A stretch of DNA of 64,000 bases from Kitasatospora viridis (GCF_007829815.1 NZ_VIWT01000001.1:1011001-1075000), one strand, 5' to 3'; shown: positions 16,680 to 25,881, numbered from the stretch's first letter. Notes: generated by a model not told the origin, from the letters alone. Numbers and translations: made by a program.

Positions 16680-17561
16680 TCAGTCGCGGTCCTCGGTCGC
16701 CGCGGGGGCGATCGGCCGGAACAGGCCTTCCTGCACCACGGAAACGACCAACTGGCCGTTGCGGTCGAAGATCTGACCACGGGCCAGGCCGCGGGCACCG
16801 TGCGCGATCGGCGACTCCTGCTGGTAGAGCAGCCACTCGTCGGTGCGGAACGGGCGGTGGAACCACATCGCGTGGTCCAGCGAGGCCATGTCGAAGTTCC
16901 GCTGGCCCCAGAGCGGCTCGACGGGGGCGCGGACGGAGTCCAGCAGGGTCATGTCGCTGGCGTAGGTGAGCGCGCAGACGTGGATCAGCGGGTCGTCCGG
17001 CAGCGGGCCGTTGGTGCGCAGCCAGACGCCGCTGCGGGCCGGCACGTCCACCAACTCCTCCTTGGACCAGCGCAGCCGCTCGACGTAGCGGATGTCGAAC
17101 GGCTGGCGGCGGCTGATGAACGGCGGCAGTTCGCCGAGGCGCTGGCCGACCTCGTCCAGCGCGCTGGGCAGGTCCTCCGGCGGGGCGACCTGCGGCATCG
17201 GCTCCTGGTGCTCGATCCCGCCCGGCTCGGGGCGGTGGAAGTCGGCGGTCAGCGCGAAGATGCTGCGGCCCTGCTGGATGCCGAGCACCCGGCGGGTGGT
17301 GAAGGAGCGGCCGTCCCGGATCCGGTCCACCTGGTAGACGATCGGCACTCCGGGGACGCCGGGGCGCAGGAAGTACGCGTGCAGCGAGTGCACCGGGCGC
17401 TGGTCGGCGACGGTACGGCCGGCGGCGACCAGCGCCTGGCCCGCGACCTGCCCGCCGAACGTCCGCTGCAGCGACTCCTCGGGGCTGCGCCCGCGGAAGA
17501 TGTTGAGCTCGATCTGCTCCAGATCCAGCAGGTCCACCAGTTGGTCGACGGGCGTTCCCAT
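16680..17561 (-). CDS. tesB: Acyl-CoA thioesterase II (TesB)
   Basis: 293 aa, ATG with GGGAGA six bases upstream. Double hot-dog thioesterase hydrolysing medium- and long-chain acyl-CoA. First half: RTFGGQVAGQALVAAGRTV, VHSLHAYFLRPG, RDGRSFTTRRVLGIQQGRSIF. Second half: SLDHAMWFHRPFRTDEWLLYQQESPIAHGARGLARGQIFDRNGQLVVSVVQEGL, containing the Asp/Thr/Gln active-site region. Normal length, complete. Confidence 0.95.
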   Translation of the reverse strand: MGTPVDQLVDLLDLEQIELNIFRGRSPEESLQRTFGGQVAGQALVAAGRTVADQRPVHSLHAYFLRPGVPGVPIVYQVDRIRDGRSFTTRRVLGIQQGRSIFALTADFHRPEPGGIEHQEPMPQVAPPEDLPSALDEVGQRLGELPPFISRRQPFDIRYVERLRWSKEELVDVPARSGVWLRTNGPLPDDPLIHVCALTYASDMTLLDSVRAPVEPLWGQRNFDMASLDHAMWFHRPFRTDEWLLYQQESPIAHGARGLARGQIFDRNGQLVVSVVQEGLFRPIAPAATEDRD

Positions 17562-17753
17562 GACGTCTCCCTCTACGCGAGCGTGCTCCGGCCCAGCCCG
17601 GTGCGCACACCACTGCTGTCAGTCCAGAAGTCCGCCGGCGACCGGGGAATTCCCCTGACAAACCATCTGTACCACTGGTCCCTCCTGTCCCGTGCATCAC
17701 GCGCGTGACCTGCTCGACCTGCGCGACGGGCATGACGGAAACGACCGGACGGC

Positions 17754-18494
17754 TCAGCCGGGCAGGCCGGTGCTGCGGACGGTGATGTTGAGCCGGCCGG
17801 TCAGGCCCAGGGCCGGGTCGCCGCTGCCGGGGAGGGTGCGCGGCACGCCGTGGTACGCGCGGCGGGCGGGTCCGCCGAAGACCAGCAGGTCGCCGCCGCG
17901 CAGTTCCACGTCGGTGAACGGACCGGTCCTGGTCACCGGGTTGCCGAGCCGGAAGACGCACGAGTCGCCGAGCGAGAGCGAGACCACGGGGGCGTCCAGG
18001 ACCTCCTCCAGGTCCTGGTGCAGCCCCATCCGGGCGCCCTCGCCGTAGTGGTTGACCAGGGCGACGTCGGGCGCGTACCCCACCGCGCCGGGGATCCCGT
18101 CGAGCCGGGGGCCGTAGGCCTCGGTGACGGCGCGCCTGGCCAAGGTGTCGAGCAGCGCGGGGAACGGCTTGACCGGCGCGCCGTCGCCGTCCGCGACGGT
18201 GCGCAGGTAGGCGTAGGGATAGGAGTGCCGCGGGCAGCCGGGCGAGGTCTTGCGGGCCACGCCGCAGACGGGGCAGCGCGGGACGACCGCCCAGTGCCGG
18301 CCCAGGCACACCTGGCGCACCGACATCTCGGCGCCGCCGGGCAGCCGCACCCGGCGCAGGCCGGCCGGCGGGCGGGCCCAGGCCCGGCAGGCCTCGACGA
18401 GTTCGCGCTGCTGCTCCAGGTCCAGCCAATCGGGCACCAGCACCGCACCGGGGGCGATCTCGCGGCGCTCGCGCGGGAAGAGCTCGCCGGTCAC
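17754..18494 (-). CDS. alkB: AlkB-family 2-oxoglutarate/Fe(II) dioxygenase with zinc-knuckle-like insert
   Basis: 246 aa. GTG at 18494 in a GTGA overlap with the ribokinase stop. Catalytic residues are visible: H159-x-D161 in GLHQDLEE, H215 in YHGVPR, and R234/R240 in GRLNITVR. The family repairs alkylated bases in nucleic acids by oxidative demethylation. Between CLGRHW (63-68) and YPYAYLRTV (92-100), usually adjacent in relatives I recall, there are about 23 extra residues. They carry C74-x2-C77-x9-C87-x2-H90, which could bind zinc. Confidence 0.9.
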   Translation of the reverse strand: MTGELFPRERREIAPGAVLVPDWLDLEQQRELVEACRAWARPPAGLRRVRLPGGAEMSVRQVCLGRHWAVVPRCPVCGVARKTSPGCPRHSYPYAYLRTVADGDGAPVKPFPALLDTLARRAVTEAYGPRLDGIPGAVGYAPDVALVNHYGEGARMGLHQDLEEVLDAPVVSLSLGDSCVFRLGNPVTRTGPFTDVELRGGDLLVFGGPARRAYHGVPRTLPGSGDPALGLTGRLNITVRSTGLPG

Positions 18495-19498
18495 GCCAGG
18501 CCCCCCGAGCCGCCTGGTGCCGCGCTACCCAGCGCCGCCCGGGTGGGCATCGCGGTGCGCGCACCGGTCCGGGTCACGCTCAGCGCGGCGGCCCGGACGG
18601 CGAACCGGGCCGCACCGGCGAGCGGCTCGCCCTCGGCCAGCGCGACGGCGAGCGCACCGCAGAACGTGTCGCCGGCCCCGGTGGTGTCCACTGCGGCGAC
18701 CTTCGGGGCGGGTACGAGTTCGACGAACGAACCGTCACGCACCAGGACGCCCTCGGCGCCGAGGGTGACCACCACACGAGGGCAAGGCAGGGCGAGCGCC
18801 TGCCACGCGACGCGGCGCAGCTCGGGAGTGGGCAGTCCGTTCACCGGACCGACCGGTTCGTCGACCGAGCCGACGGATCCGTCCAGCGGACTCAGCCCCT
18901 CCAGCTCCGTCCGGTTCGGCACCAGCACGTCCACCAGTCCCCACAGCTCCCCGGGCAACCCACCCGCTCCGCCGGGAACCGACACGGGCACCGGCGCCGG
19001 GTTCAACACGAAGGTCCCGCCGGCCGAGCGGGCCGCGGCCAGCACCGCCGCCATCGGCACCTCCAACTGCGCGAGCACCACCGCGGCGGCACCGAGCACC
19101 TCCCGGGCCGCCGCCACCTCCGCCTCCCCGACGGCGGCGTTGGCACCGGGCGAGACCACGATGCAGTTCTCCGCCCCCGCGTCCACCAGCACCACCGCGT
19201 GCCCGGGCGGCCCGGGCACCTCGGCGAGCCGGCCGACGTCCACCCCCTCGCCCGCCAACTCCGCACGCAGCGCGGCGCTGTCCGCATCGGACCCGACCGC
19301 ACCGATCAGCGCGACCGCCCCACCGAGCCGGGCCGCCGCGACCGCCTGGTTGGCCCCCTTGCCCCCGCCGAGCCGCAGCACGGGGCCGCCGGTCACCGTC
19401 TCCCCCGGCCGGGGCAGCGCCGCCACCTCGATCACCTGGTCGAGGTTGACGCTCCCCACCACCACGACCCGCACGGTCGTATCCGTTCGGTCCACCAT
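18491..19498 (-). CDS. rbsK: Ribokinase (PfkB family)
   Basis: 335 aa. PfkB carbohydrate kinase: VVVVGSVNLDQVIEV start, LGGGKGANQAVAAARLGG (signature 1), and VAAVDTTGAGDTFCGALAVALAEG (signature 2 with the catalytic Asp). Phosphorylates ribose at O5. A spacer around 220-245 (GSVGSVDEPVGPVNGLP) is low-complexity and may have expanded. Overlaps the alkB start, so the two are translationally coupled although functionally unrelated. Confidence 0.9.
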   Translation of the reverse strand: MVDRTDTTVRVVVVGSVNLDQVIEVAALPRPGETVTGGPVLRLGGGKGANQAVAAARLGGAVALIGAVGSDADSAALRAELAGEGVDVGRLAEVPGPPGHAVVLVDAGAENCIVVSPGANAAVGEAEVAAAREVLGAAAVVLAQLEVPMAAVLAAARSAGGTFVLNPAPVPVSVPGGAGGLPGELWGLVDVLVPNRTELEGLSPLDGSVGSVDEPVGPVNGLPTPELRRVAWQALALPCPRVVVTLGAEGVLVRDGSFVELVPAPKVAAVDTTGAGDTFCGALAVALAEGEPLAGAARFAVRAAALSVTRTGARTAMPTRAALGSAAPGGSGGLA

Positions 19499-19567
19499 CC
19501 GCCCATTCTCACCCCGGGCACCCGCCCCCGACCGGCGCGGCCGGTCCCAACGGACGATCGGCGAGCC

Positions 19568-19975
19568 TCACTTCAGCAGCCCGAGGTCCCGCGCGCAGCC
19601 GCCCCACGCCTCCCACCCCTGCTCCCGGAGGATCTCCCGCGCCACGCTGATCTGCTGCCGACGGCTCGCCAGGTCCGGCCGCGCGGCGTAGTCCAGCCCG
19701 CCCGCCTCCCGCCAGGTCGGCGGCCAGATCTGCAGCCCGCCGTAGTACCCGTTCCCGGTATCGGCGGCCCAGTCCCCGTCGCTCTCGCAGTCCGCGACCT
19801 GGTCCCACACGCCGTCCGGCACCGTATCCGAGCCCCGCGACGGCGACGGCGACGGCGACGGCACGACCACAGGTGCCGGCACCGGCGTCGGTGCGGTCGG
19901 CCCCACCGACGCCCCGACGACGCAGCACCAGCACACCCCGACCCCCGCCACCACCGCACCTATTCGATCTCGCAT
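19568..19975 (-). CDS. Resuscitation-promoting-factor-like transglycosylase, short form
   Basis: 135 aa from ATG 19975. This start is uncertain because GGAGG is almost adjacent to the ATG. A secretion-like N-terminal hydrophobic segment (IGAVVAGVGVCWCCVVGASVG) may be a lipoprotein or signal peptide. A Pro/Ser linker (VVVPSPSPSPS) follows. Then comes one Rpf/transglycosylase-like domain: WDQVADCESDGDWAADTGNGYYGGLQIWPPTWREAGG with the catalytic Glu in CESDGDW, ending GGCARDLGL. It should cleave peptidoglycan outside the membrane. It has no LysM, unlike its neighbour at 20187-20930. Confidence 0.85.
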   Translation of the reverse strand: MRDRIGAVVAGVGVCWCCVVGASVGPTAPTPVPAPVVVPSPSPSPSRGSDTVPDGVWDQVADCESDGDWAADTGNGYYGGLQIWPPTWREAGGLDYAARPDLASRRQQISVAREILREQGWEAWGGCARDLGLLK

Positions 19976-20100
19976 CCTCCGACTCTCGCCGCCGCCCCAC
20001 CCCGGAGCGAGCCGGACTCCCCCATCAGGGCGCGCCCGCCGACCAACCAGCGCGCGCCCGCCGAGCAACGCCACCGAAGCCGGACAGCAGCACCCAAAAC

Positions 20101-20140
20101 GACGAACCGCCGTCCCCCGCAAGGGGAACGACGGTTCGTC
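20101..20140 (-). terminator. Hairpin after the rpf-LysM gene
   Basis: Inverted repeat GACGAACCG...CGGTTCGTC with additional CCCC/GGGG pairing around a GCAA loop, downstream of the minus-strand rpf-LysM gene. Confidence 0.75.
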
Positions 20141-20186
20141 ACGCGGCGCCGGGCACGCGGTGCCCGGTCCGGACCGGTGGCACCGA

Positions 20187-20930
20187 TCAGAAGGAGAGCA
20201 CCTGGCCCGGGAGGATCAGGTTCGGGTTGCCGCCGATGACGGAGGCGTTCTTCTGGTACAGGTCCTGCCAGTTGGTGCCGTGGGCGGCCGCGATGGCGCT
20301 CAGGGTGTCACCGCTCTTGACGGTGTAGCTGCCGTTGGTGCCCTTGGCGGCCTTGTGGCCGCCACCGCGGTGGCCGTTGTCCGACTTCGGCGCGACCGGG
20401 GCGGACGGCTTGGCCGGGGCGGCCGGGGCCTGCGGGGCCTGCTGCACCGGGGCGGCCGGCTTCTGGGCCGGGGCGGCCGGGGCGGGGGCGCTGGTGGCGG
20501 GGGTGGAGGTGTCCACCTGCGCCGCGGCGCCACCGGCGGTCAGGCCCGCCTTGACGGAGCAGACCGGCCAGGCGCCGGGGCCCTGGTCGGCGAGCACCTT
20601 CTCGGCGACGGCGATCTGCTGCGCCGGGGTGGCCTGGTTGGCCTGCGCGGCGTACTGGGTGCCGCCGTAGGCCGCCCAGGTGGACGGGGTGAACTGCAGG
20701 CCGCCGTAGAAACCGTTGCCGGTGTTGATCGACCAGTTGCCGGTGCTCTCGCACTGGGCGACGGCGTTCCACGTCGCGGTGGACGCGGCGGAGGCCGTGG
20801 TGGCCGTGACGAGGCCCGCCACCGGGAGGGCGGCGACAGCGCCACCCAGGACAGCCAGCCGGACCCAGTTGCGCTTGGTCGGGGCGGCGTCGGCGTTGGT
20901 GGCAGCGGCGTTCTCGTTACGGAAAGACAT
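20187..20930 (-). CDS. rpfA: Rpf domain + LysM secreted muralytic protein
   Basis: 247 aa, ATG with GAGGGA upstream. Signal peptide in about residues 1-48 (KRNWVRLAVLGGAVAALPVAGLV, cleavage after ASA). The Rpf catalytic domain follows: ATWNAVAQCESTGNWSINTGNGFYGGLQFTPSTWAAYGG, Glu in CESTGNW. Then a Pro/Ala-rich linker and a C-terminal LysM domain (SYTVKSGDTLSAIAAAHGTNWQDLYQKN...LILPGQVLSF) that anchors it to peptidoglycan. It acts in germination and cell-wall remodelling. The unusually long upstream region suggests leader-RNA control, as known for streptomycete rpfA genes. Confidence 0.93.
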   Translation of the reverse strand: MSFRNENAAATNADAAPTKRNWVRLAVLGGAVAALPVAGLVTATTASAASTATWNAVAQCESTGNWSINTGNGFYGGLQFTPSTWAAYGGTQYAAQANQATPAQQIAVAEKVLADQGPGAWPVCSVKAGLTAGGAAAQVDTSTPATSAPAPAAPAQKPAAPVQQAPQAPAAPAKPSAPVAPKSDNGHRGGGHKAAKGTNGSYTVKSGDTLSAIAAAHGTNWQDLYQKNASVIGGNPNLILPGQVLSF

Positions 20931-21523
20931 GGATTCCCTCTCGACAGCCCCGGGCGGGCATGCGGAACCAGGCCCTGGGGGCCTGCTTCGCCGTGCCGCG
21001 TCCTGCGGGCGGCCGAGTACGTGTCCGACGTACCGCGCCGCCCCGGCCACCCTCCGCACACCGGGCGGCCTGTTCGAGTGGCCGCGCGGCGGGCACCTGG
21101 TGAGAGGTGCATCGGGGATGAGCCCGGGTGGTGCTCGTTGCACCGGGGATGAAGGTAGGTGGCTCTCCGGCACGGAATCAACAAATTCATGATCCGTTCA
21201 GGATCCATCCAGGTCAGCCCAGTGTTACCCGAGGTAACGATCACGGGTTTCCAAGGTCCAATGTCCGTTTTGGATGCATATCCACCGGTCAAACATCTTT
21301 CCGGCGTGGCATCGGTCACGCCCCGGAAGCTGTGAGCCCGAGCACACCATCAACAGCGAGCGATCAGACGTTCACCACATGCAGTCGGATCGACGGCAAA
21401 ATCCGACACCCCACCACCCAACCCGTGACTCCGACCACACCCCTCCGTTGGTAATGGCGGCCGGGCCCGCCCGCGCCGCCCCGGGGCGTCCGTGCCGCCC
21501 AGCCAACACACCTAGGAGTCCTG
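20931..21523. promoter_or_regulatory. Long leader/promoter region between rpfA and a divergent gene
   Basis: 593 bp with no convincing gene. The 240 bp next to rpfA are GC-rich with several possible stems. The part at about 21170-21430 is markedly AT-richer and probably holds promoters for both directions. In other streptomycetes the rpfA leader carries a c-di-AMP (ydaO) riboswitch. I could not trace its conserved GGGGUGAAUC-type core here. Confidence 0.5.
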
Positions 21524-22636
21524 TTGCCGCGCTTGCTCGATGTCAGCGACGAGGTCCGCGCCGAGATCGGCGACGACGAGGCCGACCGTTTGCTGGGCGG
21601 GGCTCACACCCCCGACACCTACGACTGCACCTCCTGTCGCACCCCCGGTGACAGCCTCCACGAGCGCACCAGCACGGTGCTGTTCGTCGGCGACGAGACG
21701 GCCGTACTGGCCTTCGCCCACGCCCGCTGCATCCCCTCCCAAGTGGTTCCGGTCTCCGAGGAACAACTGCTCGGCGCGGTGCGCAGCATCAGCCAGACCC
21801 AGGGCACCAGCCCGGCCGCGGGCGAGCCGCTCGCGCCGGCCGGCGACCCGCTGGGCGGCGCGTTCGCGGCCGGCGACCCGTACTCGTCCACCGCCCCCTT
21901 CGCCGCGACCGACCCACTGGCCGACTCCTACGCCGGCCGGCCCGGCGACCCCCTCGCCGCCCCGCTCGCCGACCCCTTCGGCGACCCGCTGCTGAGCCCC
22001 CGGACCGACCCGCTGGCCGACTCCTACGCGGCCGCCTCGGCCGCCGCCCTCGCCGACCCGCTCGGCGCCGGCTACCCGCAGGGCGGCTCCCCGGCGCAGC
22101 CGCTGGGCCGGCCGTCGGCTCCGGGACAGCCCGCCGCCGAGCCGGGCGGCCGGGTCCCGGCCCCGGGCGAGCCGGCCGTCCTCGGCGTCACCTGCGGTCT
22201 GGTGCTCTGCGGCGACACCGGCCACGCCGCGCTCGTGGTGGAGCCGACGGGGCCGGTCGGCCGACCGGGCAGCACCAGCGGGACCGACGAGTTCCTGCCG
22301 CTGCTCGCCGACCACGGCTTCACCCGGATCGCCGACGTCAACGAGCCGCCGGCGCGGCTGCCGGGCTGGTCGGTGCTGTTCGCGATGGGCCGGCTGCACT
22401 CGATCCTGCAGCCCTCCTCGGCCGGCACCAGCGCGTGGTGGCAGGCGCACGCCCCGCTGGTGGTGACCGAGGCGTGGCGGAACGCGGCGAACAGCCAGTC
22501 CACCGTGATCATGTACGCCGCACCGGCCGGCACCATCGGCCGCCAGCCCCGCGAGGACCTGCTGCGCAACGCGCTGGACCGGGCCGCCGCCCAGGGCCTG
22601 CTGGTCGCGGCCACCCTCCCGCTGGCCGGCACCTGA
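21524..22636 (+). CDS. Conserved hypothetical with DPLADSYA-type repeats
   Basis: 370 aa from a TTG at 21524 with AGGAG seven bases upstream. The N-terminal domain (about 1-95) has a CTSCRTPGD motif and a folded look (TSTVLFVGDETAVLAFAHARC). The middle (about 100-210) is low complexity, built from repeats of GDPL, DPLADSYA and related units. The C-terminal domain (about 215-370) is globular (GEPAVLGVTCGLVLCGDTGHAALVVEPTGP, ARLPGWSVLFAMGRLHSILQP). No family recognised with confidence. It is followed by another hypothetical gene and a strong terminator. Confidence 0.8.
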   Translation: MPRLLDVSDEVRAEIGDDEADRLLGGAHTPDTYDCTSCRTPGDSLHERTSTVLFVGDETAVLAFAHARCIPSQVVPVSEEQLLGAVRSISQTQGTSPAAGEPLAPAGDPLGGAFAAGDPYSSTAPFAATDPLADSYAGRPGDPLAAPLADPFGDPLLSPRTDPLADSYAAASAAALADPLGAGYPQGGSPAQPLGRPSAPGQPAAEPGGRVPAPGEPAVLGVTCGLVLCGDTGHAALVVEPTGPVGRPGSTSGTDEFLPLLADHGFTRIADVNEPPARLPGWSVLFAMGRLHSILQPSSAGTSAWWQAHAPLVVTEAWRNAANSQSTVIMYAAPAGTIGRQPREDLLRNALDRAAAQGLLVAATLPLAGT

Positions 22637-22784
22637 TACCCGCCCCCGACGAACCGTCACCGCCCGACGGGTCGTCACCACCCCTGCCGCGCGCCGGATC
22701 CCCTCCGGCGCGCGGCGCCGCGCCGGGCGCCGACGGCCGACCGCCGACCCGCATCCCCGCTCCCGTTCGCTCGTTGGGCCCTAC

Positions 22785-23429
22785 GTGTACAGCTACGACG
22801 TGACCTCCGCCTTCCGCCAGACCACCGCCACCCGCAGCATCCCGGCGATGAGGCCGTCGTACGACGGGGAGCATCCGTTCGCCCCCGCCCCGACCCCGAT
22901 CTACGACGAGCTGTACTCGGAGTACCGCCGGCTCTTCCGCGCCCTGCCCGGCGACCGGTCCGGCGAGGAGGAGCTGCGGTTCACCGGCTTCGCCGTCCGC
23001 CCGTACGACTCCTACGCCGGCTTCCCCCCGCCCGCCCCGGCCGAGCCCTACGGCGCGCTGGCGCAGCACCAGCCCTTCCCCGGCTACCCGGGCCAGCTCC
23101 CCGGCATCCCGCAGTTCGTGCCGCCGCAGGGCGCCCACGCCCACCAGCCCCAGCCGCAGCACCCGCACCCCCACCCCCAGCACTCCCCCGGCTACCCCCC
23201 GGCCGCCCAGCATGCGCACCAGCCGCAGCACCCGCACGCCCCGCACCCCCAGCAGGCGGCCGCCCACCAGGCCCACCACCCCGGGCACCACCCCGCCCAG
23301 CACCCGGGCGCCCAGCAGCCCGCGGCCGGCCAGGGCTGGGTCGCCACCGGCTACCTCGCCCCGGTCACCGTCCCGTCGCCGGGCCGCCACCGGGGCAACC
23401 TGCTCTCCCTCCCCCCGGGCCGTGGCTGA
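22785..23429 (+). CDS. Hypothetical protein with His/Pro/Gln-rich tail
   Basis: 214 aa from GTG 22785. The start is weakly supported because there is no clear ribosome site. The N-terminal ~90 residues look folded (IYDELYSEYRRLFRALPGDRSGEEELRFTGFAVRPYDSY). The rest is Pro-, His- and Gln-rich (QPQPQHPHPHPQH, HPHAPHPQQAAAHQAHH) and is surely disordered. The histidine clusters could bind metal. Probably co-transcribed with the gene 148 bp upstream. Confidence 0.7.
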   Translation: MYSYDVTSAFRQTTATRSIPAMRPSYDGEHPFAPAPTPIYDELYSEYRRLFRALPGDRSGEEELRFTGFAVRPYDSYAGFPPPAPAEPYGALAQHQPFPGYPGQLPGIPQFVPPQGAHAHQPQPQHPHPHPQHSPGYPPAAQHAHQPQHPHAPHPQQAAAHQAHHPGHHPAQHPGAQQPAAGQGWVATGYLAPVTVPSPGRHRGNLLSLPPGRG

Positions 23430-23469
23430 CCAACGACGCATCAAGACGCATCGAAGGAACGGAGAAAAC

Positions 23470-23515
23470 GGAGAAGGGGACGTGGTCGGCGGTTGCCGAC
23501 CACGTCCCCTTCTCC
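23470..23515. terminator. Perfect 21-bp hairpin, bidirectional terminator
   Basis: Left arm 23470-23490, loop GGTT, right arm 23495-23515, all 21 pairs perfect, between convergent genes ending at 23429 and 23541. Confidence 0.92.
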
Positions 23516-23540
23516 GCTACCCCCTACTACCTACGCCCGC

Positions 23541-24986
23541 TCACTTCTTCTTCCGCTTCTCCCGCACCCGCACCGAGATCGAGATCGGCGTGCCGACGAA
23601 GCCGAACTCCTCACGCAGCCGCCGCTCGACGAAGCGCCGGTAGCCGGCCTCCAGGAACCCGGAGGCGAAGAGCACGAACCGCGGCGGCTTGATGCCGGCC
23701 TGGGTGCCGAAGAGGATCCGGGGCTGCTTGCCGCCGCGGATCGGGTGCGGGTGCGCGGCCACGAGCTCGCCGAGGAAGGCGTTCAGCTTGGCCGTGGTGA
23801 TCCGGGTCTCCCAGCCGGCCAGCGCGGTCTCGATCGCCGGCACCAGCTTCTCCATGTGCCGGCCGGTCTTCGCCGAGACGTTGACCCGGGGCGCCCACTG
23901 CACCTGGACGAGATCCTTCTCGATCTCGCGCTCCAGGTAGTAGCGGCGCTCCTCGTCCATCTGGTCCCACTTGTTGTAGGCGATGACGACAGCGCGGCCG
24001 GCCTCGACGGCCATCGAGATGATCCGGGTGTCCTGCTCGGCCAGGGTCTCGCTGGCGTCGATCAGGACGACGGCGACCTCGGCCTTCTCCAGCGCGGCGG
24101 AGGTGCGCAGCGAGGCGTAGAAGTCGGCGCCGGCGGTCAGGTGGACCCGGCGGCGGATGCCGGCGGTGTCCACGAACTTCCAGGTCTTGCCGCCCAGTTC
24201 GATCATCTCGTCGACCGGATCGCGGGTGGTGCCGGCCAGCTCGTTGACCACCACCCGCTCCTCGCCGGCCACCTTGTTGAGCAGGCTGGACTTGCCGACG
24301 TTGGGCCGGCCGATCAGCGCGACCCGGCGCGGGCCGCCGAGCGCGACGCCGAAGGTCTGCGGCGGCGCCTCGGGCAGCGCGGCCATGACGGCGTCCAGCA
24401 GGTCGCCGGAGCCGCGGCCGTGCAGCGCGGAGACGGGGTAGGGCTCGCCGAGGCCGAGCGACCAGAGGTAGGCGGCCTCGGCCTCGGTGGACTGGCCGTC
24501 CACCTTGTTGGCGCAGAGCACCACCGGCTTGCCGGAGCGGCGGATCAGCTTGACCAGCGCCTCGTCCGTGTCGGTGGCGCCGACGGTGGCGTCGACCACG
24601 AAGAGCACCGCGTCGGAGGTCTCGATGCCCAGCTCGGCCTGGGCGGCGACCATGGCGTCGATGCCGAGGACGTCGATCTCCCAGCCGCCGGTGTCGACGA
24701 CCTTGAACCGGCGGCCGTTCCAGGTCGCCTCGTACTGCACCCGGTCGCGGGTGACGCCCGGGCGGTCCTCGACCACGGCCTCGCGGCGGCCGATGATCCG
24801 GTTCACCAGGGTCGACTTGCCGACGTTCGGCCGGCCGACCACGGCCAGCACCGGGAGCGGCAGGTGCGCGCCGGCCTCCAGGTCGAGGTCACCGTCCTCG
24901 AAGCCCTCGCTCTCGGCGAGCGCCATGAACTCGGCGTACTCGGTGTCGTCCAGCTCGCCGTGACCGGCGAGGTGCTCGTTGCTCAT
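23541..24986 (-). CDS. der: Ribosome biogenesis GTPase Der (EngA)
   Basis: 481 aa from ATG 24986. A GTG two codons upstream is an equal alternative. Two tandem GTPase domains: [16 protein letters not shown] and [16 protein letters not shown], each followed by DTGGW/DTAGI and NKVD/NKWD motifs. The KH-like C-terminal domain ends RVREKRKKK. Acts in 50S assembly. A streptomycete-type acidic N-terminal extension ([26 protein letters not shown]) precedes the first domain. Confidence 0.96.
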   Translation of the reverse strand: MSNEHLAGHGELDDTEYAEFMALAESEGFEDGDLDLEAGAHLPLPVLAVVGRPNVGKSTLVNRIIGRREAVVEDRPGVTRDRVQYEATWNGRRFKVVDTGGWEIDVLGIDAMVAAQAELGIETSDAVLFVVDATVGATDTDEALVKLIRRSGKPVVLCANKVDGQSTEAEAAYLWSLGLGEPYPVSALHGRGSGDLLDAVMAALPEAPPQTFGVALGGPRRVALIGRPNVGKSSLLNKVAGEERVVVNELAGTTRDPVDEMIELGGKTWKFVDTAGIRRRVHLTAGADFYASLRTSAALEKAEVAVVLIDASETLAEQDTRIISMAVEAGRAVVIAYNKWDQMDEERRYYLEREIEKDLVQVQWAPRVNVSAKTGRHMEKLVPAIETALAGWETRITTAKLNAFLGELVAAHPHPIRGGKQPRILFGTQAGIKPPRFVLFASGFLEAGYRRFVERRLREEFGFVGTPISISVRVREKRKKK

Positions 24987-25133
24987 TACCACTGATCCAT
25001 TTCCCGGCCCGCCCCGCCGAACGGGCGCGGACCGTGCGTACCTGCCCGGACGGAACGGCCGGGCAGCGCGAAGAACAAGTCTCGAAGACCGAAAACTCGA
25101 AGAAACTCGAAGAACGGAAAGACGGACGGAGAA

Positions 25134-25158
25134 GGGCCCCGGTCGTCGACCGGACCCC
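25134..25158 (-). terminator. Imperfect hairpin downstream of cmk
   Basis: GGGCCCCGGTC / GACCGGACCCC (11-bp arms, 3-nt loop, two mismatched positions) just after the cmk stop. It could be a terminator or attenuator before der. The 172-bp gap also has three CTCGAAGA repeats. Confidence 0.45.
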
Positions 25159-25164
25159 GTGAGG

Positions 25165-25881
25165 CTAGGCGGCGGTCAGGTGACCGGCCCGCTCCGCGAC
25201 CAACTCCACCACGGCGTCGATCACCTGGGGCAGCGTCAGCTCACTGGTGTCCACCAGCACGGCGTCCTCGGCCCGGACCAGCGGGGCGGTCGCCCGCGAG
25301 GAGTCCGCGGCGTCCCGCCGGGTCAGGTCGGCGGCCATCGCGGCGATGGTCGCCTCGTCGACGCCCTTGGCCCGCAGCTCGGCGGCCCGGCGCCCGGCCC
25401 GCGCCTCGGGCGAGGCGGTCAGGAAGACCTTGGCGGTGGCGGCCGGGAAGACCACGGTGCCCATGTCCCGCCCCTCGGCGACGATCCCGCGCGGGGCCAC
25501 CTCGGCGCAGCCGCGCTGCAGCTCGACCAGCCGGGCCCGCACGGCCGGCACCGCGGAGACGGCGCTGACCTGCGCGGTCACCTCGGGCCCGCGGATCGGA
25601 CCGGAGACGTCCACGCCGTCCACCGTGATGGTCGGGCCGTCGGCGTCGGTGCCGGAGACGATCACCGGCTTGGCGCAGGCGATCGACACGGCGTCGGCGT
25701 CGTCGATGTCGATCCCGTTGGTCAGCATCCACCAGGTCATCGCCCGGTACATCGCACCGGTGTCCAGGAAGCTGAGCCCGAGCCGGGCCGCGACCGCACG
25801 GGAGACGGTCGACTTGCCGGAGCCGGAGGGTCCGTCGATGGCGACGACGACCGGGGCGTGCGCTCGGTCGGCAGTGTCCAC
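25165..25881 (-). CDS. cmk: Cytidylate kinase
   Basis: 238 aa, GTG start with AGAGG seven bases upstream. P-loop [25 protein letters not shown] (residues about 11-35), [14 protein letters not shown], and [22 protein letters not shown]. Phosphorylates CMP/dCMP. Sits in the usual tyrA-cmk-der order. The acyltransferase gene often found between cmk and der in relatives is absent. Confidence 0.95.
   Translation of the reverse strand: MDTADRAHAPVVVAIDGPSGSGKSTVSRAVAARLGLSFLDTGAMYRAMTWWMLTNGIDIDDADAVSIACAKPVIVSGTDADGPTITVDGVDVSGPIRGPEVTAQVSAVSAVPAVRARLVELQRGCAEVAPRGIVAEGRDMGTVVFPAATAKVFLTASPEARAGRRAAELRAKGVDEATIAAMAADLTRRDAADSSRATAPLVRAEDAVLVDTSELTLPQVIDAVVELVAERAGHLTAA

Noticed and set aside
16375..18564. 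Very long minus-strand frame over TesB and AlkB
   Set aside because: Wrong frame relative to TesB and AlkB motifs, Arg/Pro/Gly-rich shadow.
20931..21430. Canonical ydaO riboswitch upstream of rpfA
   Set aside because: Expected conserved GGGGUGAAUC-like element not visible. Left as an open question only.
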